A stretch of DNA of 64,000 bases from Undaria pinnatifida (Eukaryota > Sar > Phaeophyceae > Laminariales > Alariaceae): the NCBI GenBank assembly GCA_012845835.1, contig JABAKD010000017.1, positions 8,732,942-8,796,941 of the forward strand. Direction: 5' to 3'. The translations under genes were made by a program, and so were the position numbers. Numbering within the stretch: position 1 is the first letter of the stretch; every line of letters begins with the position of its first letter. The notes beneath the pieces were generated by a model. It saw nothing but the letters and a program-made list of their open reading frames with translations, did no database searches and was not told where the DNA came from. Positions 35,401 to 50,400 of this stretch are shown here, piece by piece.

Positions 35401-38400
35401 AGTTGTTAAGACCGCATGCTCTCATATCCCTCCAAAGCCGGGACGGAGCATGTTGTGTTTCCACTGACGAGACAGACCTTACTTTCATCAAAACGAGGTG
35501 GCGTTTTCGGCAAAACAAAGTGGCGTTAGGTGTCCGGGGTGATCGGCCGGGACGACGTTTGATAGCGCCACTGAGGGGCATACTTGTTCGCCTCATGCCT
35601 GACGTTGATTGCTCAAACCCGTGGCCCCATGAACAACCCGACGGCCTGAAATATAGCGAAACCTATAATGAAGTGCGAATGAAAGGTATTGATAGTTCAA
35701 AGATACTTTGGCAGTCCTTTATTAGCTGGTGAGCCCCGTCAGTCTGGAAATTTTCCGCACAAATGTGCTGCTCCTGCTCTACCAAGCATCGACAATACAA
35801 CTGTGTATGCCCTTGTGACGTCTCTAATGGTGAGAAAAGGAATCAGCTACGTTGGCTTGGTTCGTATATGCGGCAACACGCCGAGAGTACGAGGGTACAG
35901 CAAAACTTCCGAATCAGAGCCGGTAAATATTTGCCAGCTACCGGATATAGTGCATGTGAAGTCGCCTGGCCAAGATGGAAGAAACCAGAAGTGTCGCCAT
36001 CGCACGGGGTAGTGCCGGTTGCCTCAATAGTTCCAAGGCTTACGCCTGAACCATACGACGATACAGAGGGACCACCATTGCAGTAGTCTAGATGCGACCA
36101 CCAACTCGTGCTGCGTTTGAGCAGCGGATGGGTACTCAAGGTGGCGGTCAGGAGGTGTACGTCGATCTTTAAAGAAGCTCGTTGGCCGCCCGTTGGTGTG
36201 CAGCTCTACCTGTACTGGCGTGCAACACTCAAGTCAAAGCCGTTTGTACTCCTCCGCTGAACGGTTGCTTGAGCAATTAAGGTGTCGATGCAGCCATTCT
36301 TGGCCGCTTTTCTGCTTGATGGTAATGTTTTCGGTGCGTATATCACGACCTTTGTGTGCCAGTTCAATGCGGGCTCCCGTGAAATTGCACGTACGTGAAA
36401 GTTTTTTTAGATTTGCACGTAAATTCAATAGCGATTTATGTATGGCGGCTCCCTATGTGCAGGTCCGCACAAAACGATGGTTACGCTGCCCAGACCAACC
36501 CGACCCCAGACCCGACCCTAACCCTAACCCTAACCCTAACCCAACCCTTTGGGGGGCTCTCGGTCTGCTCTCGAGGTCGGCAGGGGCTGTACTGAGTTTA
36601 CGTGCAATTCTAAAACCCTTGCACGTACGTACGTGCAATTAAACGCTTGGTGGTTCAATGCACGCGGGGGTGTATATGGGTAGCGACTACCATGCACGAG
36701 GGCAACTCACATTGTGAGATGGAAACCGTGCGGCCTGTTTCTTCCCGAATTGAGCACCGCAGATGACGTGAACACACCCAAATACACACAAAATAGCATG
36801 AGAATTCGTACCGCCCTAGTCCTGTGGCCCCCTTTGATCCACTCCTCATTGACGGCCTGCAAGCATCAACAAAGGTTGGGGCGGGAGTCATGTACCCCAC
36901 CCAAAATGTCTTTTTGGTGTACTTCTCGCACAGTATTTTGAATCATTCCACGAGCTCAACTGTAGATGTAACAAGAACCAGCTATGCGGACAGCCCTGCG
37001 CGTTGAGCCTCCTTTGATCCACTCCTCGTTTGTTTACGGCCTTCGAGGGGAATTTTCGTTCAGGGGAGGAGTCATGTTACGTTAGAGGGAGAAGGGTGCA
37101 GCTATGGGTTCGAAACACGATATTTATGCTCGGCAAGCTGAACCAACATTGGGGCACATGGTTGCCAGCTATATTTGGAAGCATATTAAATACCGAATCT
37201 ACGATAGGGGGGTGGCATGTGCCGGCTGACGCGAGTGGCTACAGTCCACCCCTTTGGTATCGCAACCACTTATGCTTTCGGTTGGCGGTATGCGCCGCCG
37301 CCATGGAGTTGCGTGTTTGGTTGCGCCAAAACAATGATTTTGGGTCCGTTTTTGAAAGAAGAACGAAGAAACCCGCTCGACTAGCGTACGCTCGGCGCAC
37401 CGTGAACACGGGAGTACCTCCCGTGGCACGAACGAAACAATCGTAGCACGCGGTTAAACATTTGTTCAACTTCAACGTATCGCGTAACAGTTCCAAATGA
37501 ACTTCGTCCCGCAAACCTGGGTGGGCTTCTACAGGGGTTAAACCAGCGGCTGACCACAGACCCATCGATACGCAAACGAATACCTGGTATACCGCCGTTG
37601 AACTATTTTGTTCAGATGGCTAGAGACGTTAGACTAAGCAGGCGTGAGATGCACGTATCCCGATGCGTGCCTTAGTAGGACAGCACCAATTTTGCGGAAG
37701 ACGCAGCCCCGCTCGGAGAGCTCTTTGACTCACCCGTAGCCTGCCGTTGAGAGGAATGAAAGAGGAGCCCTGGTATGAAGCGCCCCATGACCTAGCAGCT
37801 AGGCATGCAACAAATATGATTGTCTACACCACAAATGATACTCCAACGATATTGGATGGCTACTGAAATGAGGTGTTCTGGGGAGTATCACACTGTCAGC
37901 ATTGAACGCTCTGGCCAAACCGTTGTGCGTCTATCATAGCAAGCGTCACAGGCGGGAAATTGGTTATTCGTGCGTATCCGTGGACCATATTTCTGGGTAT
38001 TGCGACAAATTGAGCGACAAGTATAGAGCAAGATTATGGTAGGCAGTATCGTATTTGGCGATTTCATTCTTCAGCGACTGACATCTACTCGGCTATCTAT
38101 GTGGCCAAGACTTGGTTTGCGCTTTCCGCCTCCATGCCATGCCACTGCATTGTGTTGTGTGTTACTCTGGTATGAGCGTGTGAGCGGGCTGACCTCGGTA
38201 GCGAAAATGGGGGTATATCATGAAGTATGATTCCGTAGCATGGGTCCATACCTCTTGAACCCGGGCAGACGAGAAGAGGCGCGATCCGGCCTGGAACCTT
38301 TGCTTACTCTGGTGAAACACTAGCAGCTCCTTTGCCTGATAGAAAACAGGGGGGAGTACGCATGGTCAGATGCAGCACCCACTATAACTGGAACTTTCAC

Positions 38401-41400
38401 ACGTTGAAATCGGTTGATCGTGGTAGACGGGTGACTTAGCCAATGGGTGTACATGCTAAACGAAGCAGCCATCAGACCCCGAATAATCTTGCGAGGGTAG
38501 GTGATGAGGGGCAAAAACAACGGTGACAATGGTCAGGCGAAGCAATAGCTAAGTCGCAAAATGTCGCACGTTGACTTCTGATTCCTCTGACCAGCATGGG
38601 GCGCGAAGGATAGCTTTGTCTGTCAATGCGAGAAGACCACGTAACAGACAAAGTGAGGTTTATTGTGTTTGATAGTGAGATGAAGCATGTCTGTGTCGGG
38701 TATCGGGGTCGGACGAGATTGTAAGAAAAGCTAGCGAGTTCCTCAAGACCAGTCTCGGATGCAGCTCGTCGCGTGAAGGCTGGCATAGGCACGCCGAAGC
38801 AACCGAGTTGGGGCTCTTGTTGATAACGCGGGTAAACATGAGGTAGTTTCTGGTTGACCAGCCAGGCCAGGCATTTGAGAATTGATTTATGGACACAGAA
38901 CTCGACAAATACTCCACGTGTCGCACGTTCGTAGCTGTTTCGCCGACAACGTTAATATGGAGAAGGGCTGTGCAAGTATGGGTAGCCGTAACAGCAACAA
39001 GGACCGCAAGTGTATAGCGTTGGAATACGTCTCACTTGGTCGACAATAGGCGTAAATAGCAATAGATGCAGAAACCAGGAGGGGTCCAATTCGAACCTTG
39101 CTGATAAATCGTTACCGTGACATTGAGATTGTACCGAATCTTGTTTGCATCGCTTCTCACAGCATTCATAGTACTTTAGTTGACAATGTGTAACACGCGA
39201 AGGAGGGCGTATGCATGGTTAGACGAAGCAAGCATTAGCGATCGGATTACATAGTATTGACGTCGGGGTCGCCGGACCGTATAGGGGAGGGACAAGTTAG
39301 TAGACGCAGTAAACCTAAGAGCGTCAGCGATGTTAAGTCGGAATCGTCGTCGCCTGGTCTACAGGGGACACATAAACCTTGCTAAGTGGGGCGATCACTG
39401 GGTGTGTGTTGAAATAATTTTGGAGACACCCGTGGTTATGGAGAAACCTAGTTGGATTGCTTAGCAATTCTTTTGGGGGCACCCGTTGCGTCAAGGAAAC
39501 GCTACTTGGGTCGCATACCAATAACATTGCGCCCGACCGCATGACAGTCATATTTCCCCGGTAGGCAGTGACTGGTGCCACGATAAGGCTGCACCCAACA
39601 TTTTCTGAAGATTGCTCCACGAGGAAATCCACACCGATCCCTAGACCTGATTGGGTTGAACATCGAGAGTGCGACCGGATGAACATTTTTCATCATGGCC
39701 TTGACATGCCACGAGGTCCATTATTGATATCGAAAGGCGGAACGCCTTTGGTCATAAACGGTTTGTTCTAAACCTGCTACGCCTATCGCAGACACATCCA
39801 AGGCTCACTTCACACTGTTGGGACTCCGTTGACTCCAGTGTGTAAGCAATGGAAACATCGAATAGGATATACCCCCTTAACGTTGTTCACAAACCAAACC
39901 TTTGCGACGCAGCATTCACCTGAACAAGTTGATTAGAATATTCCGCCTAAACCCTGTGCTTTCCAAGCGAGCTAACCACCTCAAACACAATTCGAAACAC
40001 CAAGCACATGCATCGTACCCATTTATGCCTGCTACCTGTGCAGAGCTGCCATGCCACGCGTTCGACGTGCCATTGAGAGCCTTGACAGCCCTCTGTGGCA
40101 GGGAACGTGCGGACGCCCAGATCTGGTTCGCCGATGCCACCCTGAAGTAGACCGTACAATATCGAACAGTGAACAAAGGGCACGACGTGGAATACATATA
40201 TATATTCCGCGCACAGACTGCCTAACATCACCCTGTTGACCCTGATAGCTACACTGTAGTTGCAAGGGGAGTCGCCGACCTATATCCCTAATGAGGACAC
40301 AAAACCCGTAATACGCGCGATCGGAGTATCACACACAGCTTGAAAAGATGAGTTTCGACAAAATATTCGATCTCACAGCTGGAGTGTATTTTAATTTCTA
40401 GAATATATATATATGCCGGTAACGGGTACCCCAGTAAGTTTTACTTCGTGCACACGTTTCTGGTTTTGGGTCCATTTCGCCTATTGTTACATTTCAGGAG
40501 CGTTGATGAGTTGTGGACGTCACAGATCATGCCGCGCATTATCTGATGGCAATCATAGCGACAGCATTGCCTCGACGCATACAGCGTGAACGCGACAATT
40601 AAACGCAGAAAGACCGTGCTGCTCAACGCAGCGCTCGCCTTGGAACCTATACATAGAGACGGAACTTTTTGTGCTTTCCGGCGATCGCTACACCTTATGT
40701 GTCGCCAGTGGATAGACTAACACTTCGCTTCCTGATTGAAATGTACAAGGTCACCGCCCACCCCATTGACTAGGCGTTGATCGCAACAGCTACGTACTTA
40801 TATTCCAATGTGGCCTTGACGCCTTCCATGATATCATCTCGGCGTTCCTCGAAATACTTGCGGAAGTCCAAGGGCTTGGAGGCGCATTTGTCAAGGTTGT
40901 GGAGGTCGGCCCCGTGCCGCAGAAGCTGTTGCACCACCTGGAAAACCGTATGGCAGTAATGGTTTGCGTTGTTCCAGTCTTACTTCCACATTTAATCTTT
41001 CAGGGAAGCCGTGGTAATAAGTGTCGTCCCCCCGCCCCCCCCGTACTTTATGTGCCTCCACTTTTCGAGAACAGAGGGTTCAGGTTTCCCAGTGTTTGCC
41101 CATTATCAGCCGACGTTTACCGTTGGCGTGTCGACCATTATGATCACGGGCTACAGTTACTTGCATGCACTTGAGTGATAAGCACGACGGCTGCGCCAAG
41201 CGGCTCCTACGGCAGACGCAATCGTCAATGTCGTGTAGATACACATGTCATCCATTTTTCTCCCCGGAACGTGATTCTGCGTTTATGACGCAGAGGGTTC
41301 CGTCTTCCCAATGCTTGTCCATTCTCACCAAATATGCGACGTTAAGCAAAACATTTTGATAGCCATGAATGTCTCGTCGGCGATAAGTACAGTAAGCGCG

Positions 41401-44400
41401 TGAGAAAGTAACAACGCCTTGCCACAATGCTGCTAAGAACATATCATGCGCCGAATGCGTGGAGGTCGGCTCTGTCTCGCAGCATCTGCTACATCGCCTG
41501 GAAACCCAATAGGGAGGAACTAGTCGATATCAACTTGGTGCACTCGCAGAAGGCGGAAACATCGAACACAATACCAGAAAAAGTCACACACTGATCTGTG
41601 TTCATGTAGTGGTATGGTTTGGAGACTCCGGCGGTCAGACACAACACGGATGCGGGGGTGGAAATTGACACCTATTGGTTTGGCGCCGCCATTTATGATA
41701 GTTTCGCTTTTGTTCGTAAACACCGCTTTGAACAGGTGGTGAATCAATTTGCGGATGGGGTCAGAAGGTTATAAACATTTAGTGCGTCGTGTTGCTTCGA
41801 GGCAGGAGGTGTTCGATATCTCACGGGTCGGGTGGGATCGGATCGGATCGGAACACTTTATTTTTCACGTATGAAGATTTGGGGTGACGCGAATGCGCGG
41901 ATAGGACTCGACCCGTGAAAAAGGTACACGAAGCACGTAGTGGATGTGGGTGGGGTTTGGGTGCTGATCTGGTTCGCGCAGTTCCTGGCAACGCGAGCCA
42001 TTGTTTAATAGCCTGTTGTACATGCTGACGCTGGATGCCTTGGTGCTAACACTCTATGCCTTGGGGATGTGGATACCCTATTCACACCCTAATCATTAAA
42101 GTGTCTTCATTCTTTTGTCCCGGAAAGCATGATTCAGATGGTGCGAATGCACCAGTTGGCAACCAATCAATGCACATCGACGAGCGATTGCAATGTTGAA
42201 CCCAATACGCGATAAACGTGGCGGCTCTTCTTGGGGCGAGGGGGGTGGCAGATCACACCTGTGACCACGGCTTACCCATAAGGTCACTAAAGGCCAAACC
42301 TACGAGATACGATGGAAAATGATTCTGGCGATCAAATAAACATACAAAGACGGGCCACTTCTGGTGTCTCGACTGTAGAACAAGTCTGTGGTTTGCGGGG
42401 TACCTCCAATTTCACTACCGAGTATGCAAGAGCCACTCGCACAACTGGCTCTGTAACTCGCTCACATGCGGATCTAAACATTTTTTTATCGGAGCAGGGC
42501 AACAGCCTCTCCGCGACAACGATAAATGACACACATCGAATTTATAAGTGCTTCAAGATAGTAAAGAAACGGATTGTAGCCACTCCTGCTAGCCCTAGCC
42601 GCAATCTCTGTACCGTACCATCCATCCCCTACCTCTTCTGCCTTTTCCTTGACCAGGCTTTGATCGGTGGTGGAGTCCGATCGTTTTGCCTGGGCGATGG
42701 TGCGACACGCGTAGTGAAGAGCAGTCCACCCCCGCGCATCTTCCGCAGTGACCATAGAACCCTAAACAATCACCAGCGCAACCATTTACGTACAGGGGAT
42801 ACATGGTACGTATAGGAGACGTTTTGGACGTATACATGCGGTGATATCGTCTCCGGCAGATGATCTGTACTCTTGCCGAAATACCAAAGCAGGGTGATGG
42901 AGTTCGACGTATGTATTGGAGGAGCTTTGACAGTATTCAAATGCACACCCCCGGCGGATGGACTACACTTTTTCACTCCACTGCAAACCGTCAGACGTAA
43001 TCGCGCTTGGTGCTACTCATTGTACCGCACGCGGAGTCTACTTCTACGCCGCTGCTGCTAGAGTGCTGCCGTCTTGCATGCGCGATCCAAGTGACGAATA
43101 TCAACTTCCATCCATGTAATGAACGATCGATGACGTTCCAGCTTTCCGGGCTCGCACGCCTCGAATTCCTCTATCGATAATTACCTCCCGGTTATGAATA
43201 CCCCGTGGAGTGAAAACAATGCAGATCATCCACGGAAGACGTTTACCTCGATTCATTCAAGTACACACGGCAAAAAAAATCCAGTACGTACCACACATCT
43301 GCGCACGTTGAATCGAGGAATACTCGTTTGATTTTCCTTCCTACATGTCCCGGCACATGCGAAATCCAAACAACTCCACAAGAAATAAGAACGCAGCCCT
43401 TACAACTCAGCAGACACCTCGGACGGATAAATCCACTTGCTAACCCCATACATAGCGCCCGGCCCAATGACGAGTGCAACGTTGACACGCCTTCAGTACG
43501 AACCTACAAGCCGCACGGATATCACTATGATGTGCGCGCATTGTGTCGTACTACTCCTTGTATTGTAGTTCAGGCACCCCCCCGTTACCCGAGCAATCCC
43601 AGCTGCTTCTTGTGGCTGATGTTCCAATAAACCTTTTGTTAGGGAGTAGTTCCTTGCCATGTCGCCAAAGAGCGAAACAATCACCCATACAGCGGACCAT
43701 TCATCCTGCAGCAGCAAGGCGATTTGTCGGCACGCTACCTATGCCAGCTGTCTTCGGCAATCCCGGAAGAACGCAAAAAAAACTAGTGTCACCTCGGCAC
43801 ACGGAAAACTATCGCCTTCGCTTACGGTAATGAAGCGCCGCGGAGAAATAAGCGATGGAGCCATGCGTAGTAAGCAACCCGCGCATGCTACGTTGCACCA
43901 TGGTGTAGAATAATCTACCCCGCCGGCAGCTAAACACATTGTCCCATCTGTGAAATCCATCGACTCTTCACTCCGGCTAAAATCGACGAAACCGGGATCG
44001 AGACTAGTGCTCGAGGGAAGCCGGAGGGATTAGAAGCACCTTCGGCTGCCGGATCGTAGAAAGCGGTGGTTTCCGCACCAAACCCCTGCCGACAGCTACA
44101 GCTAGGCGCGCCTGATGTTCGTTGAGAAGCGCGCTGGGTACATTAAAATGCAAGTTTAAGCAGACGAAGTTGTCGCGTCAGCCAGATCTTCCAGCGCCTG
44201 CAACATTCCGCTATCGTGACGGCACTCTTAATTCAATCCTAATAACACCCGTAACGACCCCTCTTATCGAAAATGTCCCCGCACCTGGTTCTCTTTAAGA
44301 AGAACGCTGAGTATCTTGATGCGCAAGTTTAGGCTGGCGATGTGGATGGGCGTCACTAATTCGTCGTTCCTCGACCCTATGCAAATACGGGAGGCGGTTG

Positions 44401-47400
44401 CACGAAAGATCATATGAAAAAGGCTCCAGCCCGTACGTTTAGACTAAGGCTTTGTGACTATTGCCAGTGTAAAAGGAGTTTTCAGGTCGATTTCTTGCGC
44501 ACCACGCTTCTATTAGAAGCATGGTAAGAATGTTGAAGCGCACGCTAAGACTGACGATGTGGATTGCGGCGACTAGGTTGTCGTTCTTAGATACTGACGT
44601 GGTTCAAAACGGCCAAGGGGAAGGAGCAACCACAAAATTGGTGGGAATGTTTTATTGTGCGACGATACTCATACTTTGCCACAGTCTATCCATATGCCGG
44701 ATACAGCTTTCATAACGTCAGTCATCACACCTGTTTTTTTTATTGCGTCTACCTAGTCTAATATTCAAGATAGTGTCAAGCCAGCTGCGGCTGGTACAAA
44801 ATGCACACTAGGACGCGGTTTCCTTGAAGTATTTTAACACATCGATATTCGTTGGCGTGTTTAAGCTGTTCACTGCGATGGGGGTTGGGATGACTGATTC
44901 CTCGTTGCTAGACCTTGTCACGTTGAAAGAGTCATGATCGAGAAGATTTCACGAAACATTGGATCGGTTTGTCTAATGTGGCGGTATACAAAGGTTGACG
45001 TCAGGGGGAGCATCCCCATCTTCACTGCCTCCGAGTTGCGGCCACTCGCGTAAGTGGCTGGATGCCCTTCGATCGAACGACGGACTTCACCGCGCTTTTG
45101 CTGGCGTAGAGTACCGGTTGTGTGATTCTGCATATCGCGAAACCGAATCACCCTAACGTCCGCTCGGGTGGTGTCCTCTGCCTCTGAGCCGCTGAACAAA
45201 GCGACCAAATGCGACCTACCGTAGCCTTAATCGTTCGATGGGATATGCCTTCGTCACTATGTAGGGGGTTGGAGTAAATACCAAGAGTACCGCTGGCGCA
45301 GTATTTTGACACTACCATGATTTTAAATACATGGTGAGTGATATTGGGAAACGTTTCCAAACTATGGTGTTCTTCGCTGTTTGACGCGTTGTCAATGAGA
45401 CGGTAGCCGTGAAACAACCAAAATACTGAGATGGTAGATGCGGACTTAGTTGGAATATACCGCACTCGACCAACAAACGTACAGGATATGAAAAAAAAAT
45501 TGACTTGGTTGATGATTCCGCTGTGTTGTGCTGCAGCCTACAATAGATGAACGCATAGTTGGAATATGTATTACGCGTGTTATTGGAGAGGTGAGTTCAG
45601 ACTGCCGTTGCTTTGGCCGTGTCGGGTTGGCGAGTTTAACCCCCTTAAGGTTGGTGCAAAGGGTCTGTGTTCACCTGAGTTAGCGTTGTACTGGATCAGG
45701 GTTTTGACCGTGTGCACGTGGCCATACTGGCAGGCGATGTGAAGTGGTGAATTGCCCATTGCGTCGCGGATATTGACCTGGCAGTCATTCATCAGTCGGG
45801 AGCCATCAGTGGAACCTACCGGAACTTGTGCTGGGCTGATTAAGAGATATATTATTTATTCTACATGGCCATGACGTGGTTCTGAGGTATTGCCAGTAAA
45901 GGCCCTCTGCAATGTGTACGGTAATGATATAGACCTTGCGCTGGCCATGGTCAAGCGCCAGACGCACATCGTTGTTCGCTATAGAGCAAAGCGTGTGTGC
46001 ACAACAAATAGACGAATGCAACATTTGAGGTAACAACATCCTTTTTTATGTTCCCCTAAGGATCGCTACATCACACACAGAAACCGACGGCGATGAGTAC
46101 TGCACCCTACAGCCCGATACACAAGCACATAGGCTAGATGTTTAACTGTTAATATTTTTGTCAGATGCACGTCAGATGCAACGTTTATGGTCAGATCTTC
46201 AGGTACGAAGTCTCGTCCGTGAGAAACCTGGGCCAAAAACTTGGAACACATACCGTAGCATGGCTTTTTTTCTTGGGGAAGATGCACATTGTAGCTCTTT
46301 GTACGGTAACCGCCACGGGCACACGCACACGGCTGCTATAAGGTGGGTGGGGGGCGTCCATTGCGCTCTACAGTCGCTCCAACTGTACATTGGTATGCAT
46401 TACCTGTGCTTTCGCCGCCAGTAAGGCTTGTACTACTGTGTGTCTTTCCTCCATATCTGCGACTGCGTGATGCAACGCGGCTTTGCCTGTGTAGTCGCGC
46501 TGGTCCAGCATTGCCTGCACCACAAGGAAATTTGAGGGAAACATCGTTACGTCAACGTGTGTTGGTCGACACAGTTTACAACGCGATACAGGTGGAACCC
46601 TGATGCCAAGTAGGGAGTCATTTCACACTGAGGGTGCAGTAACAGATTTTAAGAGTTTTCTGGGGTCCAAATAGGAGGAACCAAATAGCTCACCCGAAAC
46701 TCGACTTCGAAGAAATTTGTTCGCGGAACCCAACCAACCTCTCTATGCACTAGTCCGACAATTACACTCGATGATGTAACGTACGAACCAAAACAATCCC
46801 ACACATGAGGAGCTCAACCGTTCAACCAACCAGAACGTCAGAACGTCGGAACCGTTTGACCCGAACAGTGTAACCTCTACCGTGCAATGACTCTACGTCC
46901 GTACACGCCAATCGTACCCGCTGTCATTAGGCGCAAACGTTCTGGTCCGAGGTAATTTCGCTCGTGCAGTCGCGTCGCTGACTATTGCAGTAGAAATCTG
47001 AAGATATCCAGTAATAAATTGAAAGGATGCGCGTATGTAAACGATTCCTGTTGCGGCATGCATCGTTGACAATCATTTCACCGAGAACTCAGTGTACTTC
47101 AATATATTTTCCGGCCGTGGTGTGCCAGCTCAATGCTCTCAGGGCGAAAGATAAATGTGAACAATAATCGCATATATAAACTCAGATAACGAGCCCAACG
47201 CTGTCACACCGAAAGAAATCCCACAACAGCATGTGTGTACCTGAAGATCAGAGACAGCTTCAGGGACGCCGCTTCCCTCACCCATTCCCGCATCCTCCCC
47301 GCCACCCCGGTTCCCGGATGAAGAACGCCCCCACCGCTTCGAATTATTTCTTTCGTTTAGCCGGCTTCTCACTAGCGCGCTGTGGTGTGCCAGGATAAGG

Positions 47401-50400
47401 TCGGTGATGCCGTCGTGCTTTCTGATGACGCTGTGTAAGAGGGCTGTTCTTCCCTGGGTGTCTGTGATAGCTATGTCCACTCTCTCAGCGAGAAGCCTTC
47501 CGACAAGTGTCTGCGAGACACATAATAGAGAACAATATTTCAGCTGAAGTCCACGAATTTCCGTGTGGCTAGGCAATTCAGCGGGAATATTGCTGAGGCT
47601 ACACAATTGTCTCCTGACATACCGTTGAGTGCCTGTGTGGATAATATGTACGAAATGCCCAGGCCCGTGTTAGTGGCGCGTGGAATTCGTAACTCAGACT
47701 TACATAGGGCAGTTGTTGACTGTCCAGTTCAGCGCACAATGGCTTAGGCCCATAGATGGCAGAGCTAGGTTTCAGACGACGCTTTCACGGAAATACTGAT
47801 GAGATCATACATAAAGTGAGCATTAGCAATACTCACCCGCGAGGCTCAGGCCAAGACGCTCAACCCAACCCATTTACGAGGCGTTTCTGGGTCCTGTCCG
47901 CTCTGGAAGGGAAACCTGTTCGATCCCTCCGCCTTGGTCCGATATAGATATGGCCGCGCGGCCACTACAATACATTCTGCTCTGTCTCTAATGATATATA
48001 GCATGTTGTAGGAACACAGCCGTATGGAGGCCTAATACTTTCAATAGGCAGTATCCCACTCAGCTAATTTTGCGTTGCTGTTAGCTGAATGAAATGCGTC
48101 TTGCTGGATAGTTTAACCAACCAGGCCAGTACCTCAACCTGCTGAAGTTTTCATCAAGAACCCCGACTTGCTTACGCCCGCCTTGGTCTTGCTCGCCTCC
48201 TCACGAGGTCTGCTCCGAACATGAAAGAAGGGGGTCAGGCGCCACGGTTCGCTCCTGGCGCCCATTCTAACCCCACACAGTAAACCTCTACATAGACGTG
48301 CCCAAGTATCTCTTACGGACAATCAACCAGGATTCGCCGGTTACTGCATCTACGCAGACCGTCATATAGTGTACTGGAATACCGAAGCACCTCATCGTTG
48401 TCCAAGACGGCAGTCATCAAGCTGGTTCGTCCGTCGCGTGGGTCTTGAGTATTAGCTGTATCGCACAGGTCCAGAACGAATAAGTGGCTCACTCCCGTGG
48501 AGTCCTTCCAGGGGAAGCAAGAGTGGCCGGGGACGTTGGGGTGTTTTCTGGAATTCGAGAGGTTGCTCTAATCTCAGTGGAATATGTATTTCCCGCCTGT
48601 TGTGGCAGTGTCATCTTGTACAAGGTTTTCAGTCAGGATATTCAACATCGTGTAACTCATACGACAGCCTGGTTTGTGGCCGGTGTTCCCAAACAACCTA
48701 CTTCGTAGTAGATGTGCTCCACCTTGGGCAGACAGAGGAGACCGGAAGCCCTTACAGGGACATTCGTAGAAGTATTTCAGGGTGGCTAGCTTGCCATCGA
48801 AAACATTGTGTGTTAGCAGTGTAAAAAATATCCGAAACAAAAACGTTGCTCAATCTCCCGGAGTCCTTTCAGCGGAGCTAAGGGTGAGGGCGTCGGTAAG
48901 ATGATATAACACCTCGGCAGGACGTAGTGCCCTCAACGGGAGAAAATAATCCGGTTAGTTGCTTGGAGCTGTTGTAGAACTTTCGCGGCTGTATATTTCA
49001 TTAAGGCTACTCAATATAATTTGATTCCCAAATCCGCCTGATTTCATGCCCATTTCTTACAAACCACCAGCGTCTGTAGTAGATTTCCTGGAACAAAAAC
49101 GTGAACAGTCTGAAGTGCTTTCGTGCGTATGAGCATTAAGGACACGCACGGGGACCGATACTACGCACCTCCATCTTCCATCCGAGCAACTCGCCAAACA
49201 ATTCGAGGACCGGCCTACCTAGCTAAACCATAGCCAAACACTTCAATGGCGTACTCGTATAAAACGGGGCCGGCATTCAAGCGCGGGGGGGCATGGGCCA
49301 CTGACATACAAGCCCCGAACCCATCGATATTTACCGTATTCTTCATTCGGGCAGGGCCCGACCTCAACTCCTCATCTTTGGGCAACATCTATTGAAAGAT
49401 GCGTAACACGAAACAAGCAAAAGACCCACCTGGATCACCGCTAGTGTAGTCGAAATGTAACCCTCGGGATCGGGGCTTTCTCGCTCTGTTAGACTCGCAG
49501 TCATCTCGAGGGTCACCTAGAAGTCAATATCAGGCACAGCATTTGTTGATTAACCCCTTCTGAACAACGAGTCGCCAGGCAAGCGACACCAATAATGCCT
49601 TTTAATAAATGTTTGTCAAGAAAATCTGTCCAGATTCGAAACGCCTTTGGAACGATGTTCGTCTACTCCACGCGTAACAACTGAGGATAATATGTAGGGC
49701 TCTTTGTGGTTGTCTTTCACGTAGGTCTACGATACTGGCGTCCCGGTACGACACGCCACGCTCGCCAGTATGCGCCTGGGATATGTCATTCATGATAGAC
49801 TGGAGTCGCCTGCGTAACCTAACGCAGTGGTTGACAAATATACACCTGCGAAGAAAGTGCGCAAGAGCGTGTTGTGAAAACGTTCGAGCTCCTACGTCGG
49901 CGTGTAACGCGTTAGGGGACCGCCGGGTGACGGGACCGTCAAAGTGGTTTTGAGCAGCGGGGCCGCCGAGGGGGGGAACCGCCAATGCGTTTTGGGCAGC
50001 GGGACCGCCGAGCGAGGGGGTCGCGAACGGATTTGGGGCAACGGGGCCACCGAGCGAGGGGACTGTCGAGAGATTTGGGGCAGCCTGGCCGTCGACGGAG
50101 GGGACCGCCGAGGGATTATGGGCAGCGGGACCGCCGAGTGAGGAGATCACCATCATGTTTGGGCGACGGAAACACCGAGTTAAGATATATGAAGGCAGCC
50201 GAACACATGTATACTAGGAACCACTTTAACTGGTTATGGAGCAATGGAGAAAATACACAGGAGGAGTGTTTGATATAATGTGACGTTGGTTTGTGAACCT
50301 CATATATTATAATACTGAGACATCAGTACGACATTTTGTTGTCGATATCTGACCCGAAGTTATTCTACAACGTTAAGATCGCCTGCGTTATTTTACTATA

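Noticed and set aside
49169-49214. Micro-exon PVLELFGELLGWKME between the N-terminal and ankyrin exons
   Set aside because: Has a fair donor (GAG|GTGCGT), but the entry phase does not match the preceding candidate exon and 15 codons are too few to judge.
49602-50156. 184-codon Pro/Ala/Gly-rich frame and its complement
   Set aside because: Translation of the GC-rich tandem repeat in the foldback arm; the mirror arm at 53.5 kb gives equivalent frames.
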